In this document: positions 51,893-60,351 of the stretch, in pieces
Layout: each line of letters opens with the position of its first letter
How positions within the stretch are numbered: the first letter of the stretch is position 1
NCBI RefSeq assembly: GCF_000576425.1
Contig: NZ_KK069999.1
Span: 154,600-218,599, forward strand
DNA length: 64,000 nucleotides
Source: Brachybacterium phenoliresistens
Lineage (GTDB): Bacteria > Actinomycetota > Actinomycetes > Actinomycetales > Dermabacteraceae
Direction of reading: 5' to 3'
Position numbers and translations under genes: made by a program
Notes under the pieces: model-generated
The model's input: only the letters and a program-made list of their open reading frames with translations
Told to the model about the DNA's origin: nothing
The model's database searches: none

Positions 51893-53433
51893 GCATCACG
51901 TCCTTCGCGTCGCACCTGGACGGGTCCGAAGCTCGCCGCCCGCGCGGAGAGGTCCTCGCGGACGGGCCCTGCACCGGCGGCGAACAGGCCGATCTCGGCG
52001 CCGATCCAGTGCCCTTCCATGGCCTGCCATTGTGTCAGCAGGGTGCGGCCCGCGCCGGTGATGCCGATGCGGCCGGCCGCGTCGACGTCCAGCCGCAGGT
52101 GGACGGACGTCTCCCGGCGCGGATCCGCGCTCAGGTCCACGGCGGCGACCTCGACCTCGTCGGCCTGGTCCGCGGCCATGGTCCGGGCCACCAGGCGCAC
52201 CCCGGCGGGGCTGCGCTCCAGGCCCGCCCAGGCGTAGTTCCGCCCCAGCACGATCAACCCCGCGCGCTCGGCATCGGGCCCGACCTCCTGATCGGGGCCC
52301 AGGCCGGGCAGGGTCAGCTCGACCTCCCAGGTGCTGGGCCTGCCCGGGATCTGCTGGCCCAGCACGGCGCCGTGGTCGCGCAGGTCGCCGCGCGGGCTGG
52401 GGGCGAAGGCCAGCCGCAGGCGGCCGTCGCCGGCGAGGCGGGACCAGCCCGGCTGCGGGTTCGCCTGCCAGTGCCAGCGGGGGTGGAGGACCGTGGCGGA
52501 GAAGTCGTCGGAGCGGATCGGCTCGGTGTACTCCCCGCCGTCCTCGTCGACGGGGACGAGCGCGACGGGGCGGCCGCGCACGTCGTCGATCGGCTCGCCC
52601 ATCCGCGGCCAGCCGTCCTCGCCCATGGTGACCGGCTGGACATGGACCACGCGGCCGAAGACGCCGCGGTCCTGGAAGTGGAGGAACCAGCGCGAGCCGT
52701 CCTCGTCCTCGACGAGGGCGCCCTGGTGCGGGCCGTTGACATCGCTGTCGCCCTGCTCGAGGACGATCCGGTGCTCGTAGGGGCCGTGCACGTCCGGGGC
52801 CCGGAAGACGACCTGGTGGCCGGTGGCGACCCCGCCCGCCGGGGCGTAGATCCAGGTCCAGCCGTCGTGGCGGTATGCCTTGGGCCCCTCGAGGGTCGTC
52901 ATGCCCAGCGCGTCGCCGTCGATGATCACCTCGCCGGCGCCGAGCGGGGCGGTGAGGTCGGGGGCGACCTCGACGAGGGTGAGACGGTTCTTCACGCCGG
53001 CCCGGGAGCGCGCCCAGCCGTGGACGAGGTAGGCGCGGCCGTCCTCGTCCCACAGCGGGCAGGGGTCGATGAGCCCGCGGCCGGGCAGCAGGGTCCACGG
53101 CGCGCTCCAGGGGCCGGCGGGGTGCGGGGCCGAGAGCACGAGGATCCCGTGGTCGGGGTCGGGGTAGACGATGTAGTAGGTCCCGGCGTGCTCGCGGAGG
53201 CTGGGCGCCCACACCCCGCTGCCCCGGCGCGGCAGCGCGTAGTGGTCCTGCGGCGGCAGGGCCGGCAGGGCGTTGGTGACGTGCTCCCAGGTGACGAGAT
53301 CCTCCGAGCGCAGCACCGGCAGCCCCGGAGCGCGGTGGAAGCTCGAGGCGATCATCCAGAACGCGCCCTCGGCACGGATGGCATCGGGGTCGGGCCAGTC
53401 CGCGTCGAGGACCGGGTTGGAACGGCGGTGCAT
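51889..53433 (-). CDS. GH43 hydrolase with C-terminal beta-sandwich
   Basis: A 514-residue intracellular enzyme. The N-terminal propeller (about 1-310) starts NPVLDADWPDPDAIRAEGAFWM with the base Asp; GLIDPCPLWDEDG supplies the second Asp and TTLEGPKAYRHDG the acid Glu. Residues about 325-510 form the C-terminal concanavalin-like domain (FSATVLHPRWHWQANPQPGWSRLAGDGRLRL) found in the beta-xylosidase/GH43_12-like subgroups. It would remove side-chain arabinose or xylose from pectic oligosaccharides. AAGGAG precedes the ATG. First gene of the operon with LacI-DUF6807 and the esterase; overlaps the former by ATGA. Confidence 0.92.
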   Translation of the reverse strand: MHRRSNPVLDADWPDPDAIRAEGAFWMIASSFHRAPGLPVLRSEDLVTWEHVTNALPALPPQDHYALPRRGSGVWAPSLREHAGTYYIVYPDPDHGILVLSAPHPAGPWSAPWTLLPGRGLIDPCPLWDEDGRAYLVHGWARSRAGVKNRLTLVEVAPDLTAPLGAGEVIIDGDALGMTTLEGPKAYRHDGWTWIYAPAGGVATGHQVVFRAPDVHGPYEHRIVLEQGDSDVNGPHQGALVEDEDGSRWFLHFQDRGVFGRVVHVQPVTMGEDGWPRMGEPIDDVRGRPVALVPVDEDGGEYTEPIRSDDFSATVLHPRWHWQANPQPGWSRLAGDGRLRLAFAPSPRGDLRDHGAVLGQQIPGRPSTWEVELTLPGLGPDQEVGPDAERAGLIVLGRNYAWAGLERSPAGVRLVARTMAADQADEVEVAAVDLSADPRRETSVHLRLDVDAAGRIGITGAGRTLLTQWQAMEGHWIGAEIGLFAAGAGPVREDLSARAASFGPVQVRREGRDA

Positions 53434-53521
53434 GCTGACTCCTTCGCCAGGGGGTGCGGGGACCGCCGGCGCGGGCGTCCCGGGGGTGCCACGGCCGCGA
53501 GCGACGTGGGAAACGTACTCA

Positions 53522-53533
53522 GGAACCGGTTTC
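53522..53533. promoter_or_regulatory. candidate LacI-DUF6807 operator, GH43 side
   Basis: GGAACCGGTTTC, 11 of 12 positions of the palindrome GAAACCGGTTTC. It lies 89 bp before the GH43 start, just downstream of a weak minus-strand promoter. Confidence 0.6.
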
Positions 53534-53724
53534 TCGCAGCGATCGGGACCGACTGTAGCAGGCGCCCGCGAGGCGGTCGAGAGCGGCCTCCGCACGCCCT
53601 CCAGATCGGCCCGACAGCTCCCTCCGCGACCGATATCGCATCGTGATCCCGTCGCTGACCTGCGCATTGACCGCATACAACGGGTCGACCTCCCCTTCGT
53701 CGGGCACCGGATCGCCGCGCGGCG

Positions 53725-53778
53725 TTGACATGACGCGGCCCACACCGCACACTGGTCGCCACACGGGAGACCGGTTTC
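53725..53778 (+). promoter_or_regulatory. promoter and operator of the pectin importer operon
   Basis: TTGACA (53725-53730), 17 bp, CACACT (53748-53753), then the operator GAGACCGGTTTC (53767-53778), 11 of 12 positions of GAAACCGGTTTC, at about +7 to +18. Binding there would stop the polymerase. Confidence 0.62.
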
Positions 53779-53824
53779 TCATCGGCCCTGTGTTCCCGAA
53801 CTCGACGAGGAGCAAGGAAGGCCG

Positions 53825-54820
53825 ATGACGGCAGAGAGATCGATCGCGCCCCCCAGCGGTGCCGTCGCGACGACCCCCGCACCGACCGGGCGTCCGGACC
53901 GGCCCGCGCTGCGCGTCCGGCCCGTCCGCACCCGGATCTGGCAGCAGCGCACGCTGTACCTCATGGCGCTGCCGGGCATCGCCTACTTCCTGGTGTTCAA
54001 GTACGTCCCGATGGGCGGGCTGGTGATCGCCTTCCAGGACTACAAGCCGTTCCTCGGCATCCTGGAGAGCCCCTGGGTGGGGCTGGAGCACTTCGTGCGC
54101 CTGTTCACCGAGGACACCTTCTGGATGCTGCTGCGCAACACGCTGGTGCTCTCGCTGCTGCTGATGGTGATCTCGTTCCCGGTGCCGATCATCCTGGCGC
54201 TGCTGCTCAACGAGGTGCGCACCAAGCTCTTCCAGCGCAGCATCCAGACGATCATCTACATCCCCCACTTCATGTCGTGGGTGATCGTCGTGTCGATCTT
54301 CTACGTCATGCTCACCACCGACGGCGGGGCGATCAACGAGCTCATCGCCGCGCTCGGCGGGAAGCCGATCGGCTTCCTCACGGATCCGGACTGGCTGCGG
54401 CCGATGTACGTCTTCCAGCACATCTGGCGCACCGCCGGCTGGGGCACCATCGTCTACCTCGCCGCCCTGACCGCCGTGGACCCGAACCTCTACGAGGCCG
54501 CGGAGATCGACGGCGCCAACCGCTGGAAGCAGACCTGGCACATCACGCTGCCGGCGATCCGCGCGACCATCATCGTGCTGTTCATCCTGTCGATCGGCGA
54601 CTTCCTGGAGCTCGGCTTCGAGCACATGTTCCTGCTGCTGAACTCGATGAACCGCGAGGTCGGCGAGATCTTCGATACGTACGTGTACACCGCCGGCATC
54701 CAGAACGGACAGCTGTCCTATGCGACCGCGGTGGGCCTGTTCAAGGGCCTGGTGGGGCTCATCCTCGTGATGATGGCGAACTCCCTGGCCAAGAAGCTCG
54801 GCGAGGAAGGCGTGTACTGA
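53825..54820 (+). CDS. LplB/YtcP-class ABC permease of the pectin importer
   Basis: A 331-residue permease of the LplB group (CUT1 branch that imports complex oligosaccharides such as pectin and alginate fragments). First helix TLYLMALPGIAYFLVFKYVPMGGLVIAFQDYKPFLG; EAA loop NLYEAAEIDGANRWKQTWHITLP; end LAKKLGEEGVY, typical of the group. An Ala/Pro/Arg-rich cytoplasmic leader of about 40 residues precedes it. Its partner permease is not adjacent but at 60348, after the binding proteins and GH28. First gene of the operon, behind the 53725 promoter. Confidence 0.94.
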   Translation: MTAERSIAPPSGAVATTPAPTGRPDRPALRVRPVRTRIWQQRTLYLMALPGIAYFLVFKYVPMGGLVIAFQDYKPFLGILESPWVGLEHFVRLFTEDTFWMLLRNTLVLSLLLMVISFPVPIILALLLNEVRTKLFQRSIQTIIYIPHFMSWVIVVSIFYVMLTTDGGAINELIAALGGKPIGFLTDPDWLRPMYVFQHIWRTAGWGTIVYLAALTAVDPNLYEAAEIDGANRWKQTWHITLPAIRATIIVLFILSIGDFLELGFEHMFLLLNSMNREVGEIFDTYVYTAGIQNGQLSYATAVGLFKGLVGLILVMMANSLAKKLGEEGVY

Positions 54821-54848
54821 CCGGCCCGCGCCGGCAGGAGGTGCCCCC

Positions 54849-55541
54849 ATGCTCTTCTCCTTCGAACAGTTCGCGACCCTGAACCGCTGGCTCGGCGGGT
54901 TCTGGCGGATCATCTGGCTGAACGTGCTGTGGACGCTGGTGACCGTGCTCGGTCTGGGCGTGCTCGGGTTCGGCCCCGCCAGCTACGCCCTGGCCGCCTA
55001 CCTGGACCGCTGGTTCCGCCACGGCGAGACCCCGCCGCCGGCCCGCGCCGTCTGGCGCAGCCTGCGCACCCAGGGCATCCGCCCGATGCTCATGGGCTGG
55101 GTGCTGCTGGGCGCCGGCGCCGTGATCGGCGTGAACCTGCTCAGCCTCACCGACTGGTACCTGCGGGCGGCGAACCTCGCGGCCCTCGGGGCCCTGCTGA
55201 TGATCGGCTGCTTCGTCTTCTTCGTCATGGCCGCCACGGACGTGACCGGGATCCGCCGCCAGATCACCACGGCGCTGCTGCTGGGCATCGGCTCCCTGCA
55301 CTGGAGCATCCTCGGCGCCGTCGGGGTCGCGATCAGCTGGGCGCTCATGCTCCGCTTCGCCGTCCCGCTGTTCCCCCTGCTCGGCATCGCCCTGCCCGCC
55401 GTCGCCGTCGCCGCGATCCTGCGCGGCGCGCTGCCGGCCCCCGACCAGAACGACACCCTGCGGCGCGACGACGCGTCCGCCTCCGGCCCGATCCGAACCG
55501 CGGACCGGGCAGCCCCCTCTCCGGAAGGAACCCCGGCATGA
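54849..55541 (+). CDS. DUF624 (YesL-like) membrane protein
   Basis: A 230-residue protein with about five helices, starting FEQFATLNRWLGGFWRIIWLNVLWTLVTVLGLGVLGFGPASYAL, the classical YesL beginning, and RSLRTQGIRPMLMGWVLL. In Bacillus, yesL sits in the rhamnogalacturonan cluster. The function is unknown; it may assist the LplB-type importer. It is preceded by GGAGG and overlaps the binding-protein gene (ATGA). Confidence 0.9.
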   Translation: MLFSFEQFATLNRWLGGFWRIIWLNVLWTLVTVLGLGVLGFGPASYALAAYLDRWFRHGETPPPARAVWRSLRTQGIRPMLMGWVLLGAGAVIGVNLLSLTDWYLRAANLAALGALLMIGCFVFFVMAATDVTGIRRQITTALLLGIGSLHWSILGAVGVAISWALMLRFAVPLFPLLGIALPAVAVAAILRGALPAPDQNDTLRRDDASASGPIRTADRAAPSPEGTPA

Positions 55542-57046
55542 TCCAGCGCAGAACCCTCCTGACGTCCCTGCCCGCCGCCGCGCTCGGCGCCGCCGCCCTC
55601 AGCGCCTGCGGCTCGGGAGGCTCCGGATCCGGCGGCTCCGGCGGCAGCGGCGGCACTCTCACCTGGATGTCGATGCTGCACACCCCCACCACGCCCGATG
55701 CCGACGGCCCCGTCATGACCGGCCTGGCGGAGCTCACCGGCGTCGACTTCGAGTTCCAGTGGGTGCCCGACGCCTCCAAGGAGGAGAAGATCAACGCGGC
55801 GCTCGCCTCCGGCTCGCTCGCGGACATCAACACCCTCAACCAGGGCATGGCCTCGGTGCGCGAGCCGCTGAAGTCCGGCCTGTTCTGGGACGTCGAGCCG
55901 CATCTGGCGGACTACCCGAACCTCGCCGCGATCGACCCGCGCATCATCGACGCGGCCCGCCTGGACGGCACGCTCTACGGCGTGCCCTTCCAGAAGCCGA
56001 TGGCCCGCTACGGCGTGCTGGTGCGGCAGGACTGGCTGGACCGCCTGGGCCTGGAGGTCCCGCACACCATCGAGGAGCTCGAGGCGGTCGCGAAGGCCTT
56101 CGCCGAGGGCGATCCCACCGGCACCGGCGCGAAGGTCACCGGGTTCATCGACCGCCAGGAGAGCTTCGCGGTCGGCTTCCGCTCCCTGGCCGGCTACTTC
56201 GGCGCCGGGGACCGCTTCCAGCTGGACGAGGCCTCCGGCCAGCTGATCCCCGCCGCGATCAGCGAGCCGTGGAAGCAGGCCATGGAGTGGTACCGCGGCG
56301 TCTACGAGGCCGGCGGCGTGAACCAGGAGTTCGTGACCGTCCAGAAGCAGAACCAGCAGCAGGCCATCGCCCAGGACAAGGGCGGCATCGTCGTCACCGG
56401 CCTGTTCGAGGCCAAGAACTACGTGAGCCTCGCCGAGTCCATCTCCCCCGACACGGAGGTGCGCTGGACCCTGATCAACGACATCACCTACGCCGACGTC
56501 CCCCGCCGCATCGTGTCGGACACCTCCGGCGGCATGGGCGGTCTGATGGCCTTCAACTCCCGGACCCTCAAGAGCGAGGAGGACCTCGCCCGGGCCCTCA
56601 CCCTCATCGACGCCCTCCTCGACGAGCCGGCCTTCCAGCTCATGACCAACGGCGTCGAGGGCACCCATTTCGAGCAGGACGCCGACGGGGTCATCAGCAT
56701 CATCGACCAGACGGCCTGGGAGCAGCAGGTCCAGCCGTACTCGAGCTCACGCCCCTCCGACCAGGTGGTGCAGTACAAGTCCTCCAACGAGTACGTGAAC
56801 CTCGCCAACCAGATGATGGCGGAGAACGACGAGTTCGCGGTCACGAACCCGGCCCAGTCCCTCTCCTCGGAGACCTACGACGCCCAGTGGTCCACGATCG
56901 AGCAGGGCCTGAACGACGCCTACAACACCTTCATCACCGGCCAGTCCACGATGGCCGACTACGAGGCGACCGTCGAGACCCTGCGCGGCCAGGGCCTGGA
57001 CGACATCATCGCCGAGCTCACCGAGGCCTACGAGGCCGTGAACTGA
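55538..57046 (+). CDS. oligosaccharide-binding lipoprotein of the pectin importer, copy 1
   Basis: A 502-residue LplA-type binding protein. The signal is MIQRRTLLTSLPAAALGAAALSACGS with lipobox LSAC, followed by a Gly/Ser linker. The middle third, about residues 158-335, is almost identical to the product of the next gene (YGVLVRQDWLDRLGLEVPHT, EVRWTLINDITYADVPRR), while the first 150 and last 150 residues differ much more. AAGGAA precedes the ATG; it overlaps DUF624. Binds probably oligogalacturonides or related pectic fragments; the ligand is inferred from GH28 and the pectate lyase in the operon. Confidence 0.93.
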   Translation: MIQRRTLLTSLPAAALGAAALSACGSGGSGSGGSGGSGGTLTWMSMLHTPTTPDADGPVMTGLAELTGVDFEFQWVPDASKEEKINAALASGSLADINTLNQGMASVREPLKSGLFWDVEPHLADYPNLAAIDPRIIDAARLDGTLYGVPFQKPMARYGVLVRQDWLDRLGLEVPHTIEELEAVAKAFAEGDPTGTGAKVTGFIDRQESFAVGFRSLAGYFGAGDRFQLDEASGQLIPAAISEPWKQAMEWYRGVYEAGGVNQEFVTVQKQNQQQAIAQDKGGIVVTGLFEAKNYVSLAESISPDTEVRWTLINDITYADVPRRIVSDTSGGMGGLMAFNSRTLKSEEDLARALTLIDALLDEPAFQLMTNGVEGTHFEQDADGVISIIDQTAWEQQVQPYSSSRPSDQVVQYKSSNEYVNLANQMMAENDEFAVTNPAQSLSSETYDAQWSTIEQGLNDAYNTFITGQSTMADYEATVETLRGQGLDDIIAELTEAYEAVN

Positions 57047-57095
57047 CGCCCGCGCGTCCCGCTCCGCCCGTCCCCCTCGCAGAAAGCAGCCCCCG

Positions 57096-58607
57096 ATGAT
57101 CTCTCGTCGACACGTCCTGTCCTCCCTCCCCCTGGCCGCCGCCGGCGCCGCCGGCCTGTCCGCCTGCGGCTCCGGGAGCTCCGGCGGCACCGGGGGCGAC
57201 GGCTCCCGTCCCCTGACCTGGATGTCGGTGCTGCACACGCCGACCACCCCGCAGGCCGGCGGCCCGGTCGAGAAGGGCCTGCAGGAGAGCACCGGGCAGA
57301 GCTTCGAGCTCCAGTGGGTCCCGGCGGCGTCCTGGGAGGAGAAGATCAACGCGGTGCTCGCCTCCGGCGACATCGCCGACATCACCACCAACATCTCCTG
57401 GAACACCTCCTCCGTGCGCCAGGCGCTGAGCTCGGGGATGTTCTGGGAGGTCGAGGACCTCCTGGCCGACTACCCGAACCTCGCGGCGATCAACCCCACC
57501 ACCCTGGACGCCGGCCGCATCGACGGCGTGCTCTACGGGGTGCCGATGGTCAAGGAGGTCGCGCGGTACGGCGTGCTGGTGCGGCAGGACTGGCTGGACC
57601 GGCTGGGCCTGGAGGTCCCGCACACCATCGAGGAGCTCGAGGCCGTGGCGAAGGCCTTCGCCGAGGGCGACCCCACCGGCACCGGCGCGAAGGTCACCGG
57701 GTTCATCGACCGCCAGGAGAGCTTCGGCGTCGCCTTCCGGACCCTGGCCGGCTACTTCGGGGCGGGCGACCGCTTCCAGCTGGACGAGGCCTCCGGCCAG
57801 CTGATCCCCGCCGCGATCAGCGAGCCGTGGAAGCAGGCCATGGAGTGGTACCGCGGCGTCTACGAGGCCGGCGGCGTGAACCAGGAGTTCATCACCACGC
57901 AGAAGCAGAACCAGCAGCAGGCGATCGCCCAGGACAAGGGCGGCATCGTCGTCACCGGCCTGTTCGAGGCCAAGAACTACGTGAGCCTCGCCGAGTCGAT
58001 CAGCCCCGATACCGAGGTGCGGTGGACGCTGATCAACGACATCACCTACGCCGACGTCCCCCGCCGCATCGTCTCGGACACCAACGGCGGGATGGGCGGC
58101 CTGTTCTCCTTCTCCACGCGGACCCTGCCCGAGGAGGCCGATGTGCGAGGCGCCCTGGCGCTGATGGACGCCCTGCACGAGGAGCCGAACTTCCAGCTCA
58201 TGACCAACGGCGTCGAGGGCACCCACTTCGCGTTCGACGACGAGGGGGCGCTCGAGATCATCGACCAGGCCCTGTGGGAGCAGCAGGTCCAGCCCTACAA
58301 CGGCTCGCGGCCGTCGTACCTGGTGGAGCTGTACAAGTCCACCAACGACTACGTGAACCTCGCCCACGAGATGATGGCCGAGAACGAGGAGTTCGTCGTC
58401 ACCAACCCCGCGCAGCAGCTGTCCTCCCCGACCTTCGACCGCTCGTGGTCCACCATCGAGCAGGCGCTCAGCGACTCGTACAGCACCTTCATCATGGGGC
58501 AGTCCACGATGGCCGACTACGAGGCCACCATCGAGACCCTGCGCGGCCAGGGCCTGGACGACGTCATCGCCGAGTACACCGAGGCCTACGAGGCGGTGCA
58601 GGGATGA
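57096..58607 (+). CDS. oligosaccharide-binding lipoprotein of the pectin importer, copy 2
   Basis: A 503-residue tandem paralogue of the 55538 gene, 49 bp downstream. The signal is ISRRHVLSSLPLAAAGAAGLSACGS, again with a lipobox. It shares the near-identical central block (57569 to about 58090) with copy 1 and differs in the N-terminal lobe (for example NTSSVRQALSSGMFWEVEDLL against QGMASVREPLKSGLFWDVEPHL). The pattern suggests tandem duplication with later gene conversion; the two may bind different pectic fragments through one pair of permeases. Its stop overlaps the GH28 start (ATGA). Confidence 0.93.
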   Translation: MISRRHVLSSLPLAAAGAAGLSACGSGSSGGTGGDGSRPLTWMSVLHTPTTPQAGGPVEKGLQESTGQSFELQWVPAASWEEKINAVLASGDIADITTNISWNTSSVRQALSSGMFWEVEDLLADYPNLAAINPTTLDAGRIDGVLYGVPMVKEVARYGVLVRQDWLDRLGLEVPHTIEELEAVAKAFAEGDPTGTGAKVTGFIDRQESFGVAFRTLAGYFGAGDRFQLDEASGQLIPAAISEPWKQAMEWYRGVYEAGGVNQEFITTQKQNQQQAIAQDKGGIVVTGLFEAKNYVSLAESISPDTEVRWTLINDITYADVPRRIVSDTNGGMGGLFSFSTRTLPEEADVRGALALMDALHEEPNFQLMTNGVEGTHFAFDDEGALEIIDQALWEQQVQPYNGSRPSYLVELYKSTNDYVNLAHEMMAENEEFVVTNPAQQLSSPTFDRSWSTIEQALSDSYSTFIMGQSTMADYEATIETLRGQGLDDVIAEYTEAYEAVQG

Positions 58608-59881
58608 CGCTCCTGACCGCCGAGGCACCGGCCGCCGGCTCGCTCGTCACCGAGCAGCTCCAGCGGGAGATCGACGACGCCGCCGCCCGCGGCGGCGGGC
58701 GCGTGAGCGTGGGCCCCGGGGTGCACCGCACCGGCTCCCTGCGCCTGCGCTCCGGCGTCGAGCTGCACCTCGAGGCCGGCGCCCTGCTGCAGTTCGTCGC
58801 CCACCCCGACCTGTACCCGATCGTCACCGCCCGCTGGGAGGGCTCGCCCCGCGAGATCCACGCCCCCTGCCTGTACGCCCACGGCGAGCGCGACGTCGCG
58901 GTCACGGGGCTGGGCACCATCGACGGCGGGGGCCAGGCGTGGTGGGACGCCTTCCGCGACCCGGCGACCCGCCTGCCGAACCCGCGGCCCACGCTCATCG
59001 GCCTGCACGAGTGCGAGCGGGTGGTGGTGCGCGACGTGAGCCTGCGCAACTCCCCCGCCTGGACCGTGCACCCGGCCCTGTGCGACCAGGTCACCATCTC
59101 CGGGATCAGCATCCGCAACCCGGCGGACTCCCCCAACACCGACGGCATCGACCCCGAGTCCTGCCGCTCCGTGCGGATCCACGACTGCCACATCGACGTC
59201 GGCGACGACTGCATCGCCGTCAAGGCCGGCACCGAGCACGCCGGAACCCAGGTGGCCTGCGAGAACATCATCATCTCGCACTGCACGATGGTGCACGGGC
59301 ACGGCGGGGTGGTCCTGGGCAGCGAGATGAGCGGCGACGTGCGCAACGTCGTCATCACCGGCTGCGTGTTCCAGTCCACGGATCGCGGGATCCGCCTGAA
59401 GACGCGCCGCGGCCGCGGGGGCGTCATCGAGAACCTGCGGGTGTCGAACATCGTCATGGACGACGTGCTGTGCCCGATCACCGTGAACCCGTTCTACTTC
59501 TGCGGCGAGGAGGGCAAGCTCCCCCACGTGGGCGACCGCGCGGCCCGCACGGTCGACGCGGGGACCCCGCGCATCCGCGGACTGCACCTGGCCCACCTCA
59601 CTGCGACCCGCGTGCACGCCAGCGCCGGGCACGTGTTCGGGCTGCCGGAGGCGCCGCTCGTGGACCTCGCCATCGAGGACCTCTCGGTCTCCTTCGCGGC
59701 CGATGCCGCCCCGGGCACCCCGGAGATGGCCGCGGGCCTGGGCCCGGTCGCCCGGGAGGGGCTGCGCCTGGGGCACCTGCGCGGCGCGCACCTGGCGCGG
59801 ATCCGCGTGCAGGGCGCCGCCGGGGAGGCCCTGGTCGCGCAGGACTGCCCGGATCTGCACGCCGAGGTGATCGAGAGGTGA
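58604..59881 (+). CDS. GH28 polygalacturonase-family hydrolase, intracellular
   Basis: A 425-residue parallel beta-helix enzyme without a signal peptide. All GH28 motifs are present: NTDG (D180), GDDC (D201, D202), HGHGG (H233) and RLK in place of RIK (R264, K266). It therefore likely hydrolyses imported oligogalacturonides or rhamnogalacturonan fragments from the end, an exo-type role typical of cytosolic GH28. It is flanked by the binding proteins and the second permease within the same operon. Overlaps the previous gene by ATGA; the next start is six bases after its stop. Confidence 0.94.
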   Translation: MTLLTAEAPAAGSLVTEQLQREIDDAAARGGGRVSVGPGVHRTGSLRLRSGVELHLEAGALLQFVAHPDLYPIVTARWEGSPREIHAPCLYAHGERDVAVTGLGTIDGGGQAWWDAFRDPATRLPNPRPTLIGLHECERVVVRDVSLRNSPAWTVHPALCDQVTISGISIRNPADSPNTDGIDPESCRSVRIHDCHIDVGDDCIAVKAGTEHAGTQVACENIIISHCTMVHGHGGVVLGSEMSGDVRNVVITGCVFQSTDRGIRLKTRRGRGGVIENLRVSNIVMDDVLCPITVNPFYFCGEEGKLPHVGDRAARTVDAGTPRIRGLHLAHLTATRVHASAGHVFGLPEAPLVDLAIEDLSVSFAADAAPGTPEMAAGLGPVAREGLRLGHLRGAHLARIRVQGAAGEALVAQDCPDLHAEVIER

Positions 59882-59886
59882 CCACC

Positions 59887-60351
59887 ATGACCGACCGTCC
59901 CGCCCCGCGGCCGTCCGCCGACCCCGGGCCCGCCCCGCGGATGCGCCGCACCCTCGAGATCGTCCTGGTCTGCCTCGGCATCGCCGGGTCGCTGGTGCTC
60001 ATGGGCGGCTTCACGCTCGTGATCAACACGATCGACCAGGCCACCTTCGCCGAGGCCGTGATGCCCTCGCTGGTGGGCGAGAGCGCCGGCGCGGCCGAGG
60101 CCTACGCCTCCGCCCGCACCCTCGCCGCCTGGTTCGGCATCTCCCTGGTGGTGCTGCTGCTGGTCAGCGCCGCCGGGCTGGCGCTGACCCGGATGCGGCC
60201 GCACCGCCGCAGCACCGGGCTGCTGTTCCTCGTGGCCGGGCTGGTGTGCCTGCTGGGCAGCCAGCTGGTCCTGTTCCCGATCGCATTCCTGTTCTTCGCG
60301 GCCGCCGCGCTGTTCGCGCTGCGTCCCGTTCCCGAGGGGAGCCTCCGATGA
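59887..60351 (+). CDS. small four-helix membrane protein (DUF4064-like)
   Basis: A 154-residue protein with four hydrophobic segments: TLEIVLVCLGIAGSLVLMGGFTLVI, TLAAWFGISLVVLLLVSAAGLAL, and two adjacent helices GLLFLVAGLVCLLGSQLVLF and AFLFFAAAALFALRPV. The layout resembles small DUF4064-type proteins, but no motif proves it. GAGGTG six bases upstream supports ATG 59887 over the GTG 59878 that overlaps the GH28 stop. It overlaps the permease downstream by ATGA. Its position inside the importer operon suggests an accessory role, unknown. Confidence 0.75.
   Translation: MTDRPAPRPSADPGPAPRMRRTLEIVLVCLGIAGSLVLMGGFTLVINTIDQATFAEAVMPSLVGESAGAAEAYASARTLAAWFGISLVVLLLVSAAGLALTRMRPHRRSTGLLFLVAGLVCLLGSQLVLFPIAFLFFAAAALFALRPVPEGSLR

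Larger units (their letters stand above)
53434..53824. other. divergent promoter region of the pectin locus
   Basis: 391 bp without a gene, between the GH43 (minus) and the LplB-type permease (plus). It carries two GAAACCGGTTTC-like sites, one near each gene, a good plus-strand promoter (53725-53753) and a possible minus-strand -10 TACAGT (complement of 53542-53547). Confidence 0.6.

Noticed and set aside
48245..52237. A 1330-codon plus-strand frame across four genes
   Set aside because: Runs through DUF624 in one frame and antisense to the esterase and LacI-DUF6807; low-complexity and motif-free.
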